This document shows positions 31,109-43,210 of a stretch of 64,000 nucleotides of DNA, piece by piece. The stretch's first letter is position 1. Each line of letters opens with the position of its first letter. Position numbers and translations under genes: made by a program. Source of the DNA: Palaemon carinicauda (lineage: Eukaryota > Arthropoda > Malacostraca > Decapoda > Palaemonidae). The notes under the pieces were generated by a model. That model searched no databases. It was given only the letters and a program-made list of their open reading frames with translations, and was not told where the DNA came from. Location: positions 31,473,921 through 31,537,920 of the forward strand of contig NC_090726.1 of assembly GCF_036898095.1 (NCBI RefSeq). Reading direction: 5' to 3'.

Positions 31109-32960
31109 CTCTGTTTGAGCCTCTACCTTTGGGACGAAAGGTAGTCGTCTGTTGCTCGAAAGCAGGGGTGAAGACCGGTGACTGTGACAACACCGGTTGG
31201 GTGACCAATTGAAAGGTCTGTTGTGGCTGAGCTGCCACTTGGGAGGTAGCGGGTCCCGGAAACTGACGTCTTGGTTGACGTTGCTGGGGTTTCTGTTTTG
31301 AGGATTTCCTCTTAGGTTGAGGTCCGTCGTCCTGAGAGGGTTTCCTCTTTCTTGACATGCCCCACTTGTGGAGAAGGTTCCTATTCTCCGTGGTGGCTTT
31401 GTCGGTGATTTCCTTCACAAGGTCAGAAGGAAAGAGGTGTTTGCCCCAGATGTTGGAGGAAATCAGCCTCCGGGGTTTGTGTTTCACAGTGGCACCTGCG
31501 AACACGAATTCACGACAGGCTCTCCGAGCCTTCATGAAGTGGTATAAGTCCTTCATCAGGGTTGCCATGTGGGATTTGGCAAGTACCATGTAGTGGTCTG
31601 GTACTCTGGTGTCACAGGCCATAATTTCAAGTTGGACTTGGTGGGACATGGATGCTGCGAGCCTCTCCTTCGTATCTTGTTCCCGACGAAGGAGGTGATC
31701 GTTGAGCTTCGGGAGGTCTTCGTTAAACTGACGTCCGGCGACGTCAGGATCTAGCTTTCCCACGACGAACGTATGCTGGATGTCCTTCCAGTGTCGAGCG
31801 TCAGGGGGAGTAACTATGGAGAAGGGTCTGCACTCCTCCAGTGCAGGGCAGGCTTTCCCCTCTTCCACAGCTTTAAGGCACGCAGCGAAGGCCTTTTCCA
31901 AGAATGGAAGTACCGCATTTTCAGGTGCGACATAAGTAGGGTGCTTCTTGCTCAGGGCCGGAAGCTTAGAGCAGGTAAAACCCCTACTCTTGAACGTGTT
32001 GGCTAGCATAGCCTGGGCCTTCGCGAGATCGAACACTATCTCTTCCTTCGGTTCGGTCTCTTCTTTAGAGGCAGGTTCAGAGCGAAGTCGGACGTAACAG
32101 TCCGGGTAGGCCTCGAAGTTTGGGAAGAACTCCACGTCTTCCAAAGGGACCGTGCCGATCTTGTCGCTGACGAAGATCCTGCCAGTCGCGATAACCATAT
32201 GCTCAGCATACCTCCATGGGTTGGCATGTGAGCAAGCGGGGAGATCCTTAACCGAAATCCGCTTCGGTTCTCTGGATCCCATCATGGACCTGATGAACTC
32301 CTGATTCTCCTTTAACCTGTCGTCCATGACGGCTCTAATCAACCGGATCATTTCTTGAGTGGATGAAGAGGGATCCGGGGTCGTGGAGGTAGACGGGATA
32401 GACACTTCCGTCGGTGTAGGAGTAGGGGCGGAGATGGAAGGAGGAGCGACCTCTTGCTCCGACTCGGCGTATTCCACCTGGTCTTCGTCATCTTCAGCTC
32501 CTTGAGCCATAAGGGTCTTCTCCGTGTCTTCCGAGACATCCGACATATGTTCGTCATCTTCGGAATCCAAGCGGCACTCGTGCATGGACTGGGCCATGAC
32601 AACATCAGGTTCCACTGTAATTTGGACAGTGGGAATCAAATCCTTGGGTACCACTGAATCAGGGGAGGCCTTAGGGAACAGGAGTGACCTCATTTCTTCA
32701 GTGGCCAGGTACGGTCCGGTGGCATTCTTCTGGAAGCCACGCACCCACTTGCGTAGCTTCTCCCGAGAAGTGTCCCTGACCTCCGCTGAGGGAGGGTTAT
32801 GGAAGGCATCAACTAGGTGAGCCTGGCAGACCGTACAATTCAGTGGGTCCCAGAATTTCAGATCTCCTTTCTTGTTAGCACAAGGGGCGTGAGTCCTGCA
32901 AGCCGTATGCCCGTAGAAGTGCGGGCGTTTCACAGCGCAGAAGTCGAAGTCACACTTCAT
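31011..32960 (-). CDS. ORF1: gag-like nucleic-acid-binding protein of element D
   Basis: 649 codons. The N-terminus is Cys/His-rich (C3, C8, H14, H18, C21, H24, C27, C42, C45), likely a zinc-binding fold. An acidic, Ser/Pro/Thr-rich linker follows (about 150-240), then a conserved block DLPACSHANPWRYAEHMVI shared with element C, an alpha-helical region, and a basic tail with SRKRKPSQDDGPQPKRKSS and RG-rich repeats at the C-terminus. The role is presumed gag-like, packaging the RNA. No enzyme motif is seen. The start ATG (32958-32960) lies nine bases after a splice-acceptor-like site. The last 98 bases overlap ORF2, which is in the +1 frame. Confidence 0.88.
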   Translation of the reverse strand: MKCDFDFCAVKRPHFYGHTACRTHAPCANKKGDLKFWDPLNCTVCQAHLVDAFHNPPSAEVRDTSREKLRKWVRGFQKNATGPYLATEEMRSLLFPKASPDSVVPKDLIPTVQITVEPDVVMAQSMHECRLDSEDDEHMSDVSEDTEKTLMAQGAEDDEDQVEYAESEQEVAPPSISAPTPTPTEVSIPSTSTTPDPSSSTQEMIRLIRAVMDDRLKENQEFIRSMMGSREPKRISVKDLPACSHANPWRYAEHMVIATGRIFVSDKIGTVPLEDVEFFPNFEAYPDCYVRLRSEPASKEETEPKEEIVFDLAKAQAMLANTFKSRGFTCSKLPALSKKHPTYVAPENAVLPFLEKAFAACLKAVEEGKACPALEECRPFSIVTPPDARHWKDIQHTFVVGKLDPDVAGRQFNEDLPKLNDHLLRREQDTKERLAASMSHQVQLEIMACDTRVPDHYMVLAKSHMATLMKDLYHFMKARRACREFVFAGATVKHKPRRLISSNIWGKHLFPSDLVKEITDKATTENRNLLHKWGMSRKRKPSQDDGPQPKRKSSKQKPQQRQPRRQFPGPATSQVAAQPQQTFQLVTQPVLSQSPVFTPAFEQQTTTFRPKGRGSNRGASRDASRRPSRGRGGKGASGRGSKPSGHQKQ

Positions 32961-32990
32961 CTGCTCCTCCTGTGGAAGAAAGAGAAAATG
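32961..32990 (-). promoter_or_regulatory. Splice acceptor-like site before gag, element D
   Basis: On the minus strand TTTTCTCTTTCTTCCACAG is followed by GAGGAGCAG and the gag ATG. The acceptor AG is at 32971-32970. The match with element C at the same place suggests selection. No donor has been identified with confidence in the leader. Confidence 0.5.
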
Positions 32991-35241
32991 AGTATGGGGG
33001 GAGTCATAAGAGTGGTTCTTAAGCTAAGTTAAGATTAATCATTAATTTTAACTTAATGAAGGGTGTGATGCATAGAGATTGAAGTAGTAAAGAAAACATA
33101 CTCCATGCATCCCGCCCGGCTGGCTACCGCAAGCTTTATCTTTGAATAATCCGAGATGGCCGAAGGCACAGGATAGTATTCCTTAAAATTCCACAGGGCA
33201 ATGGAATTCCATGGAAAAAACCAAGGATAAGTTTGGGACCGAGATCACTCAGTCCCAAATGAGGGAGCTAACAGGTCCCTTAGGGTAACTGCTTCTGGCA
33301 ACCAGCCGCGCTAAGATGCACGCAGCATGCTGGAATTTTGAAGAATGCAAAGAGACAGCATGATTACTAATAGAACAGTACCAAGGCACTGATCTTAAGA
33401 GTGTAAACAGGCCATCTGTTTGCAGTGTAGGGCTATCAGTATTCATATGATAGCTAGTAGAAGGGGGTGCAAGTAGTCTTGACGCCTCCGGGGGGTTCCG
33501 GCAGACCTCCGGCACGCCGGAGGCCGCTCCAGCAGTTTCTGGCATTAGAACAGACAATATGTAAGTCAAGAGTAATACCAGGGTGGCGGCCGCCGGCACA
33601 ATGGCAGCACGCCGGCAGAGGAGCGGCGGCTCTGGCAGTCGGAGGATGCCGGATTGGTGACTGGGACAAGGATGGTTATAGCTGAACCAGGTTGCCGGCA
33701 GTGGATGCCGGAACTCCTGTGGCCGACCGGCAGGCGGACGGCGAAGCTAGGAGGAAGGAGGAGAGCCATCGGCGGGAGCCGGCGGCGGTCGACAGTCCCC
33801 CGCCACGCGGGGGGCCGGCGGCATGGGGGAGGGGAGAGTCACCAAGGTAGGAGGCGGGTATCGCCGACAGTGGAGGCGGCAAGGGCCGGCACCCGGATAG
33901 TGAGAGAGACAGGGGGAGGGATGTAAGAAGTCCAGTCATGGACTCCCAGACATCCCCCCCTGAGAGGGTGTACCCAGGAGCAGGGGTCTCAGAGGACCGG
34001 GAGCTAGGGTAGCCCAAGGGAGGGCTAGGGGACACCCAAAGAGGGGGGAGACCTCCACATGCAGAACACATCCAGTGGCTAACCCCATAGGACACTATGA
34101 AGGGTATATGTACCAGAGCGGACTGCACATGGAAGCTCAGGGTAGCCCTATCACTCCACCCTAAGGAGGAGTTGTAGGACAGGGGACAGATGGGTATAGA
34201 CTAACCTAAGTGTAGGCTAGGCTATACAAGAGATAGGTGGGGAGGGGAGAAGAGAAGAGTCTTCCAAGGAAGGGGTTCTGTACCAGAGCGGCCACTAGGG
34301 AAAGGGAGGACACTCCCTAACCTAAGATAAGGCAGCCAAGCTGAAACGGTGCATGGGTACAGTTTCAGCAGGGGACAGAGTAACCTTCCAAAACCTAACC
34401 TAGAGCAGGGCTAAGAGCCCTGAACTAGGAAAGATAGAAGACATATCGCTATCGCAGGACAGTCATAGACTATTCCTAGCCATAGAGGAAGGGCTAGCCT
34501 TTCCTCACTCTCGGACGCAACCCTAAGGGGGGTTCATTCCCTTAGGGAGGACTGAGAGGCGATAAATACTCCATTAGACACTTGATCCCTCTACTTAGAA
34601 AGGGAATCAAGGCTAAACAGAGGGAATGCCAAGGCAGGGGATGAAGGAAGCATATAGGGGTCCTACAAGTAGGTTAGGTTAGGAAGGGACACTAACTAAC
34701 CTATCCCCTATATGGTCCCTGAAGGCGAAAAACACTTGCATCACAGTCGAAAGTATTGTAAAATAATGCCACTATCTTCATAACTTAGCCTAGGATCACT
34801 AATAAAATCATGCATGAACACTGATATATAGGCGCTCTGGCCTGGGGGCTATAGTAGCCTACTGGTATGAGGTCAATCGATGACCGATAAAAAGTGTCAA
34901 AACACGATATAAAAGTTCCTAGCTATGAAGACTAAATAAACTAATGTAATCGATTAGTAAATAAGGCCGGAAGCGTTGTTGTGGCTAACTAAATAAGGCA
35001 TGCATAACAACAATGACGCCATAAAATGGCGGGTCCGGTAGAGGCACAGCTCTGCCACAAAACAGCAATTATCTCGGAAAGTAAAATTTACTTTACGGTC
35101 AGAGCTTAACTAAACAATACTGGAACCTTGTACTCAACTTTCCAGAAGAAGGCGAGGCTGAAGGTAGCGACATAACGTAGATGCAAAGCGATAAGTAAAG
35201 CACAGGGAAAATCCGTCTAAGTAGGGCGAGCTACTGAACAA
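32991..35241 (-). other. 5' leader of element D
   Basis: About 2.25 kb between the terminal repeat and gag. It has a GC-rich core at about 33470-34000, full of GCCGGC/CGGC words, which explains the open frames on both strands there; none resembles a known protein. It is probably untranslated and possibly structured. Confidence 0.6.
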
Positions 35242-35583
35242 AGGATGAAGACGGACGTGACGTCATTTAAGCAATGGCGCCCGTTTGTTTATGTCTCGAG
35301 TACCAGAAGTAGCCACGAATGAGATTAGCTATGGAACGGCTCCCAGCTATTCTCAGCCCTTACACACCGAAGCATTAACTCTGTTCGGGGTGTAGATAGC
35401 TATGTGGCGCTTTAATACATGCGTCCCCTGTTGATATACGATGTCTTAAAGGGAAACCTTTAGGATACTCGCTCCAGAAGTTAGAATTCTGTGATAACCT
35501 GTGGTTAAATTCTCTGGGAATATCTTAGTAGTTATTTACCCAAGGAAGCTACCAAAAAGGAACCTTCCATCAGGACGCCATGG
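35242..35583. repeat. Inverted terminal repeat, right copy, element D
   Basis: Reverse complement of 26876-27216. In the orientation of the element it is the 5' terminus and probable promoter. It contains the palindrome TGACGTCA (35258-35265), a CREB/ATF-type site. Confidence 0.93.
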
Positions 35584-36072
35584 CTTGAGCCCAAAAAAGA
35601 AACCTATTCTCAATTGCTTTCTGTCATGGCAAATTAAAGTTCTGAATGTGAATTTTTCCTCTGATAAGACCAATTAATCTGTATTTAAACCATTGTTTTA
35701 ATAATTTTCATAATAAATCAAACATATAAAAATGAAATTCGTGTCTTTACAAAGTACAAACCTTAAACCTTGTTATTTAGACTACCGTTTATTCTGTTGG
35801 GGCTTCGGACTTGTAGTGTTTTATTATAAAATCAATCAATAATCAACTGAAAATTCTCAATTTTATTCCTCAAAATATTTAAAATGATAATGGCAGTTAC
35901 TATGATAGAAATGATCATAATAAAACTTACACAAAAATCATATTATAGCCTATATTTCTTTCTCACCCCTAAAAGAAAAGAAAAGGGTGATCTCTAAAGG
36001 GAAAGTCTGTAAATGATCAACATTTGAATGGTATCTCAAAAGTATAAGAAATAAGAAAATATTCTTTTCATG

Positions 36073-36073
<1 letters not shown>

Positions 36074-36167
<94 letters not shown>
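36074..36167. repeat. (AT)n microsatellite
   Basis: About 47 AT units. Confidence 0.97.
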
Positions 36168-36169
<2 letters not shown>

Positions 36170-36229
36170 CATCGTTTTATGTATAAAAATTAGTTAGGAT
36201 TTAAAAAAACCTTTATATTTGAATGAATG

Positions 36230-36880
36230 AATGAGCCTTGACTACTTTGAAACGGTAGTTCATAAAACCAGAGGAACCCACAAAGTCTCTTTAGCTAGAG
36301 CGTTTGAACAAAATGACTCGCGTAAATTTAACTGGTTCGCTAACAGCAGCCCATAAATCAGAGCAACCCTCTCGCCTTGTACGTTTTAAGCGGGATATAT
36401 CTGGTGTCTTATTGGCCGATTCTTTCTCAGCTCTGATTGGTGGTTGTATGTGACGTCATATAATTATTTTTATCAATGAATTTAACCGGGTAGGGCATAA
36501 AACCTATACCTATTGCAGATATATTATGATTGAAAATTCAAATTTTCATCGAAATATACTTAAAAATGGTTACTAATATTATAATAAATAGATAATAGAT
36601 GTTGTTGGAAGGTATAAGTTAAATAAATAAGTCATATTTGAAGGAATACTTTCCTGTATTTTTGGCTACGATGTGTGTGTGTGCGTGTGTATGTGTAAAG
36701 CTGTAGTAACTGAAGGGAACCACCAATCACAGCTTGGGAAGACTTGACCAATTAGAGGACAGAAATTTGAGGCCAAGAGAGAGTTCCGATGTCTTATGTG
36801 TTACTGTCTGAGAAACCTGTCCGATTTTCCATGAAATCGCTCTAGCACATATAGGACGGGGCTGAAATGTTTTTTTTTAT
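36230..36880. repeat. MITE-like palindromic repeat, copy 1
   Basis: The arm ending ATTGGCCGATTC...CTGATTGGTGG (36410-36445) is complementary to CCACCAATCACAGC...CCAATTAGAGG (36720-36765). A TGACGTCAT follows the first arm. The general arrangement recurs in copy 2 at 37290-37810. No transposase frame and no clear ends. Confidence 0.55.
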
Positions 36881-37289
36881 AAGATTTGTAGATAAAATTT
36901 TCTAAATTAGAGAGATGGACATTATTACTAAATCATTATTTTTGTTCTGAAAATACGTCATTGTGACGTCATCAAAAGTAAGATGAATTTTACAATTTGT
37001 CCCCTGCTTCTGTTTGTTGGTTTGAGTCAGATATCAAGCTTAAACCGTGAAGTAAACTTTAATTTGCATTTTGTTACATTAATCATGTGTTTATGGAGAA
37101 ATATGTAATCATAAAAGATAGGGGTAAAATACCAGCAGTAGGCCTATACATATTACAGATAAATTATGACTTAAACACTGCAAATTTTACGGAAACAAAC
37201 TCAAAACAAAATCATTCAGTAATTAAATACATATTAAGTACCATAGTATGAAAAAGCCCCCCCCCCCCACTCCCTGGCAGTATTCGAAT

Positions 37290-37810
37290 GAAATATCTCT
37301 GATTTGTTTCGTTTGTCAACAGCAGTCCATACGAGAGGACCCCTCTCACCTTCAAGCGTTTCCTTAGCTGGAAATATCTGACGTCTCATTGGCTGATTCG
37401 TCCTCTGCCTGTGATTGGTGGTTGTATTTGACGTCATACAATCTCGTATATATTAATGCGTTGAACTGGGTAGAGGTAAAATATCTATACTCATTTTTAG
37501 ATAAATTACGAATTAGAAATCACAATAATTACAAAAACAAACACACAATATCATTAGGTTTCTAATGAAATAGAAAATGGATCTTGTTTAAATATGTAAG
37601 CTTAATAAATAATGGCAACGATGTTAGATGTGTATGTGTGAATTTGTAAACAAAGGCAATAACCAATCACAGCTGAGAAAATACAACCAACCAGAGGACT
37701 GGAATATTTCACTTGGACAGAGAGTTCCAGGGCCTTATGAGTTGCTGTTCGAAGAACCTCCCCGAATTTTCAAAAAATTGCTTTCAAATGCTCTTGTTAT
37801 GAGGGACCTG
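37290..37810. repeat. MITE-like palindromic repeat, copy 2
   Basis: CTCATTGGCTGATTCGTCC...GTGATTGGTGG (37383-37422) pairs with AACCAATCACAGC...CCAACCAGAGG (37660-37700). TGACGTCAT follows the first arm as in copy 1. The spacing and flanking words (GGTAGAGGTAAAATA versus GGTAGGGCATAAAACC) show that the two copies are related, in direct orientation, about 1 kb apart. Confidence 0.55.
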
Positions 37811-38174
37811 AATATTTTCTTTTTCTAAAAGTGGGATTAGATATATAAATCTTCAATATATATAGAGTTATAGTCCATTATAAGATGTTTAATAACATGT
37901 TATCAGAAGGATAAATTCTAATTACCAAATAATTATTTACATTAAGGTAAATACGTTTTTGTGACATCATAAAGCTTGTCTAAATGACTGATCAATTCTA
38001 TTTGCTGGTTTGAGTGAGGTATTAACACGTGTCTAATATTCTATATTCAAATAAATAAAAAAAAAGAAAAAAAATTATTATATTGAGCTTAGATAGTGAA
38101 GAAATTGAAATGAATGTAATTCGTGTTTTGTTGCATTTCAATTATAATGTCATTCATTATTCGAAAGAATAAGA

Positions 38175-39010
<836 letters not shown>

Positions 39011-39011
39011 T

Positions 39012-39340
39012 CTCTATCATAAGGCTCAATACTACAGAGTATTCTAGTTTTTTTCCAGCTGTGACGAAATTGTGGAATAATCTTCCTAATTCAGTTGAGT
39101 CGGTAGAACTTCATAAGTTCAAACTTTCACCGAATATTTTTGTTGAAATAGGCTGATATATCTCTTGTTAATGTAATTTATGTAATCCATTTTAATGTTG
39201 TTACTGTTCTTAGAGTATTTTACGTTAATAATTCATTACTTCTCTTAATTGATATATTTAGTTCCTTTCCTCAATGGGCTGTTTTTTCCTGTTGGAGTCT
39301 TTGGGCTGATAGCATTCTCTTTTCTTACTAGTTTTGTAGC

Positions 39341-39373
<33 letters not shown>
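39012..39373 (+). mobile_element. 3' end of a non-LTR retrotransposon with (AAT)n tail
   Basis: The reading [20 protein letters not shown] then LHKFK up to a stop at 39154-39156 is the pattern of the C-terminus of many non-LTR reverse transcriptases (xFxxRTVxLWNSLPxxV...F). A short 3' UTR and an (AAT)n tail at 39341-39373 follow. The copy is 5'-truncated, as is usual for LINEs. The 3' UTR is shared with the repeats at 41208-41395 and 41432-42129. Confidence 0.65.
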
Positions 39374-39376
<3 letters not shown>

Positions 39377-41207
39377 AAATACGACAAACATGTCTTGTAT
39401 GTCCATAGATATAGCCTATCTACTGTATGTTGTCTGTCCTGCAGGACATATGGCTTTTCCCTGGGAATACAGCTCTAACAATACAGGAAAGTAAAACAAA
39501 GTACCTGTATTTCTTCTTGTTCCCAGCATAACTCGCATTTCATTTTTTTACTCAATTCGCAATTTGGGTCTCACGTAATTAATGCAGCCTTTCATGTAAT
39601 CACTTTTATTGGATTGCTAAATATTCAATTATATGTTAACCATATAGGCCTACATTTCAAATTCGCCCTCTAATTTCTATCTCCTGTGATCTTTCAATTT
39701 ATTTGGCTATCATATCGTTGACTTACATGTTCAGTTTTTGTTTTGAATAACATCTTAATCCTTTTACGTTAATTTTATGATCTTTATACTCGTATATCTC
39801 CATAGTAATGCATTATGATGAATGCTCAGACGACTCCTACAGGGGTTAACCACTAACATGGAATATAATTACACTAAGACGGAATCTTATAAATGAAAAA
39901 TTATTATGTAGTATTGTAAATATCTTCCTATAAAATTTTTGTTCGTTTAAAATCAAGAAAGTCACGCACCCTACGACCCGATGAAATAGTTTTATTCATT
40001 TAGCAAATCTTCGATAAGGTAAACAAACCCAAAGAAATTCAAGTATTAAGGTCTTTCAAAGTTTATATGTGATTATACACAACTCTTAACATATTCACGT
40101 TTTTTAAAACTGAAGAAAACACCATGTTCCAGTATTAGTTTAATTTTCCTCCTCTTGAAAATACAGTATAATCTATGTAAACGTCCCTAAATATAGATGA
40201 CATAACTGAACTGTATACATTTGGAGAAGTATAGATTAGTAGTGTGTCTCGTAGAATTACTGTGAAAAGGATTAGAAGCCCGCCTAACAAAACGTGATTG
40301 ATAGAATAAATAATATTGGCATTACCACCTACAATAGGTTTCTGTAAGAGTACCTTTTATTCTACATCCCCACTATAAACAACATGGAGTAATCACCAAT
40401 ATAGTATTCACCATCAACGGCAAGTTTAATTTTTTTTTTTTTAAATTTCAGTATCACATTTAATTTGTCAAAACATCGTTGACGGTTCATTCAATTAGCT
40501 TGATACCATCATATTAGTCTACTAATGTCATTTTAAAAGGACGGATTTCTTATAAATCCTCTTATCACAATATATCTCTTTTCAGATTTGCACGTTCATT
40601 TTTTTTTCTTGCCATAATGCAGTTTCAGTGACAATTGTATTAAATGATGATTTTTTTTTCCCGCGCAGAACAAAATTAATTCATCTGGAAAAAAAAATAG
40701 TTTAAATCCACCTTAATTGTCAAAACACCCAACAAGACTGTCTCTACTCAAAGTAATTTGATGTCATGTAGCTTAATCGAGGACTTTCCTGTGTGATTCA
40801 TTTTAAAATGAATGGAAATAAATTGTTTGTTAACTTAGGGACACTAATCCAAGCCAATGACCAAATTGAATTTGTCTATAATTGTGCCTTTGTAATCGCT
40901 ACTTACTTTGGAAATTTTGATACACAGAGTGACCTTTAAAACCTTTCAAATATTTAATTTTCTTTATTCAATATCTAGCTGCCCAAGCAGGTTACTATCT
41001 TTATAATACCCATGCGTGCCTTTAAGAGGAAATATAATTTGGTTTCATTTCAAATCGTCCAAGAAACTCATAGGCTTAACTTATAAAAAAAATGCGATTG
41101 AAAGATATTCTCTTGCTCACCCAAAGCCATTATAGTATGTGCACACTACAGTATTCTCTCATTTTTCTTCTTATATATTGAAAATTTTATAGTTTTTATA
41201 TGAATGA
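39374..41207. other. AT-rich stretch, no gene seen
   Basis: No open frame of note, transposon end or structured RNA recognised. Confidence 0.5.
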
Positions 41208-41395
41208 TTTATTTTAATGTTGTTACTGTTCTTAAAATATTTTATTCCAATTGTTCATTACTTGTCTTGTATTTATTAATTTCCTTTATTTACTTTCCTC
41301 ACTGTGGTATTTTCTCTACTGGAGCCCCTGTCCTTATAGCATCCTGCTTTTTTAACTAGGTTTGTAGCTTAGAAAGTAATAATGATAATAATATT
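41208..41395 (+). repeat. Copy of the LINE-type 3' UTR repeat
   Basis: TTAATGTTGTTACTGTTCTTA, TACTGGAGCCCCTG and TTTGTAGCTTAG...AATAATGATAATAAT match the 3' UTR at 39186-39373 and the end of the next copy. Confidence 0.75.
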
Positions 41396-41431
41396 TTACA
41401 GACAAGGTAGGTATACAGTACATTCCATTTA

Positions 41432-42071
41432 TAGGTAGTAGATTGGCTAGGGTACCAGCCACCCGTTGAGATACAACCACTAGAGAGTTATGGTGTCTTT
41501 TGACTGGCCAGACAGTACTATATTGGATAATTTTCTCTGGTTACGGTTATTTTCCATTTGCCTACACATACGCTGAATAACCTGGCATATTCTTTACATA
41601 TTCTCCTCTGTCCTCGTACCCTTGACAACACTGAGATTAATAAACAATTCTTCTTCACCCAAGGGGTTAACTACTGCACTGTAATTGTTCAGTGGCCACT
41701 TTCCCCTTTCTAAGGGTAGAAGAGACTTTTTAGCTATGGTAAGCAGCTCTTCTAGGAGAAGGATACTCCAAAATCAAACCATTGTTCTCTAGTCTTGGGT
41801 AGTGCCATAGCCTCTGTATTATGGTCTTCCACTGTCTTGGGTTAGAGTTCTCTCGCTTGAGGGTACACTCGGGCATATTATTCTAACTTATTTCTCTTCT
41901 TCTCGTTTTGTTAAAGTTTATATAGTTTATTTAGGAGATGTTTATTTCAATGTTGTAACTTTTCTTGAAATATTTTAATTTTCCTTGTTTCCTTTCCTCG
42001 CAGCTATTTTCCCTGTTAGAGCCCCTGGGCTTGTAGCCTCTTGCTTTTCCAACTAGGGTTGTAGCTTTGTA

Positions 42072-42129
<58 letters not shown>
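41432..42129 (+). repeat. Dispersed repeat family R with (AAT)n tail
   Basis: About 700 bases from TAGGTAGTAGATTGGCTAGG to an (AAT)n tail of about 18 units. A reversed copy is at 56335-56911 and a fragment at 7147-7245. The last 190 bases match the LINE-type 3' UTR at 39186-39373. It carries no open frame, so it is probably a SINE or a deleted LINE mobilised through the shared 3' end. Confidence 0.75.
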
Positions 42130-42130
<1 letters not shown>

Positions 42131-43210
42131 ATAGGCATTCGTATATTTCCATTTCCGAGAGTTTGAGAGATATTACTTAAAACACTTTGGAACTCTTCTT
42201 GAGGTTAGAGTTACTGCGTCTATACATGTGTTTGGTGTGCGCACCGGATCGTAAAACGCGTCGCCAACTAAACTAACAGAATAAAGATAACAACTCCAAT
42301 GAAAAGTCTTTGAAAATTGGAAATGTGGTCAAATCAAGGTTGGTCCACGAGTGCTGTGCCTCCTGGAACAACAAATTCTCAGGTTTGTGTTGTTATTGTT
42401 CTGCAAAGTTAGGGAACTCCATGGCCAGGACTATTGTTTTGTTCAAGCTCGTCAAGGTCCCGTTGATTTTTCTTCATAAATATCATGTGTGGTGACCTTC
42501 CTGGAACTGTTAATTCAGAGGATAAATGACCTTGACTGCTTGCAATCTCCATAGACTTTTTAAAAGGCAGGCATAGAAGATAATATGAAATTGTTAACTG
42601 GTAACCCTGCTACCTTCAACACTGGAGATTCTAGTTTGGAGTGGTTCCAGTCATTTTGTCCCGGGTTATTCTATGGTGGACAAAAACCTTACTGTAGGCC
42701 AGATATGGGTCTTTTTTCGAAGAAAACTGGCTGTTTTCTATAGAATGAGGATGTTTTTAAGTAGGGAAATTTTCCCCCTCCGTAGCTATAATGGAATCCA
42801 GCTATATCCAGTCTTACTGTTATCGTAAAGTGAGGATTGTCCCTAAGTTGATTCCAGGGCTATAAATCTCAGTGTTTGATACTCTTAACATCTCGCCGGA
42901 ACTCGAGTTGATCAAATAAATAGTCTAATATTAGAGATATTGGTGTTTTTCCTGTTGGGATTATATGACCACGGTTTTGTATCACTGAAAACAAAATCAG
43001 ATTTGTTAAATTATTTTATTATAATAAGAACAATCATGATATTTTCATATATCTTAAAATGGTAAATATATGATACTATAATTTCCAACCATTTACATGA
43101 CTATATTTTTCTTACTCCCTACATTGTGTTTTCATTTCTGACTGTTAGTATTTAGGAAAGCCAATCGATCATGGGTTGCCCTGCCTTCATTAAAAAACAA
43201 CTAGAGGGAT
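42130..43210. other. Spacer, no gene seen
   Basis: No supported coding or repeat structure. A short open frame at 42310-42495 has no recognisable feature. Confidence 0.4.

Larger units (their letters stand above)
26833..35598 (-). mobile_element. DIRS-like retrotransposon D, apparently intact
   Basis: An 8,766-bp DIRS1-type element read on the minus strand. It has inverted terminal repeats of about 341 bp (26876-27216 and 35242-35583), an ICR at 27298-27391, two long overlapping ORFs (32960-31011 and 31108-28199) and a leader of about 2.3 kb. The left end is CGGATTTTGAGCG and the right end is GAGCCCAAAAAA. The ICR is the reverse complement of the left end fused to that of the right end, so it spells the expected circle junction and fixes both termini. 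No target duplication is seen, as expected for recombinase-mediated insertion. All key residues of RT, RNase H and recombinase are present, so the element may still be active or was until recently. Confidence 0.93.

Noticed and set aside
33454..34128. Several overlapping frames in the leader of element D
   Set aside because: GC-rich sequence has few stop codons; frames exist on both strands and none has a domain or matches in element C.
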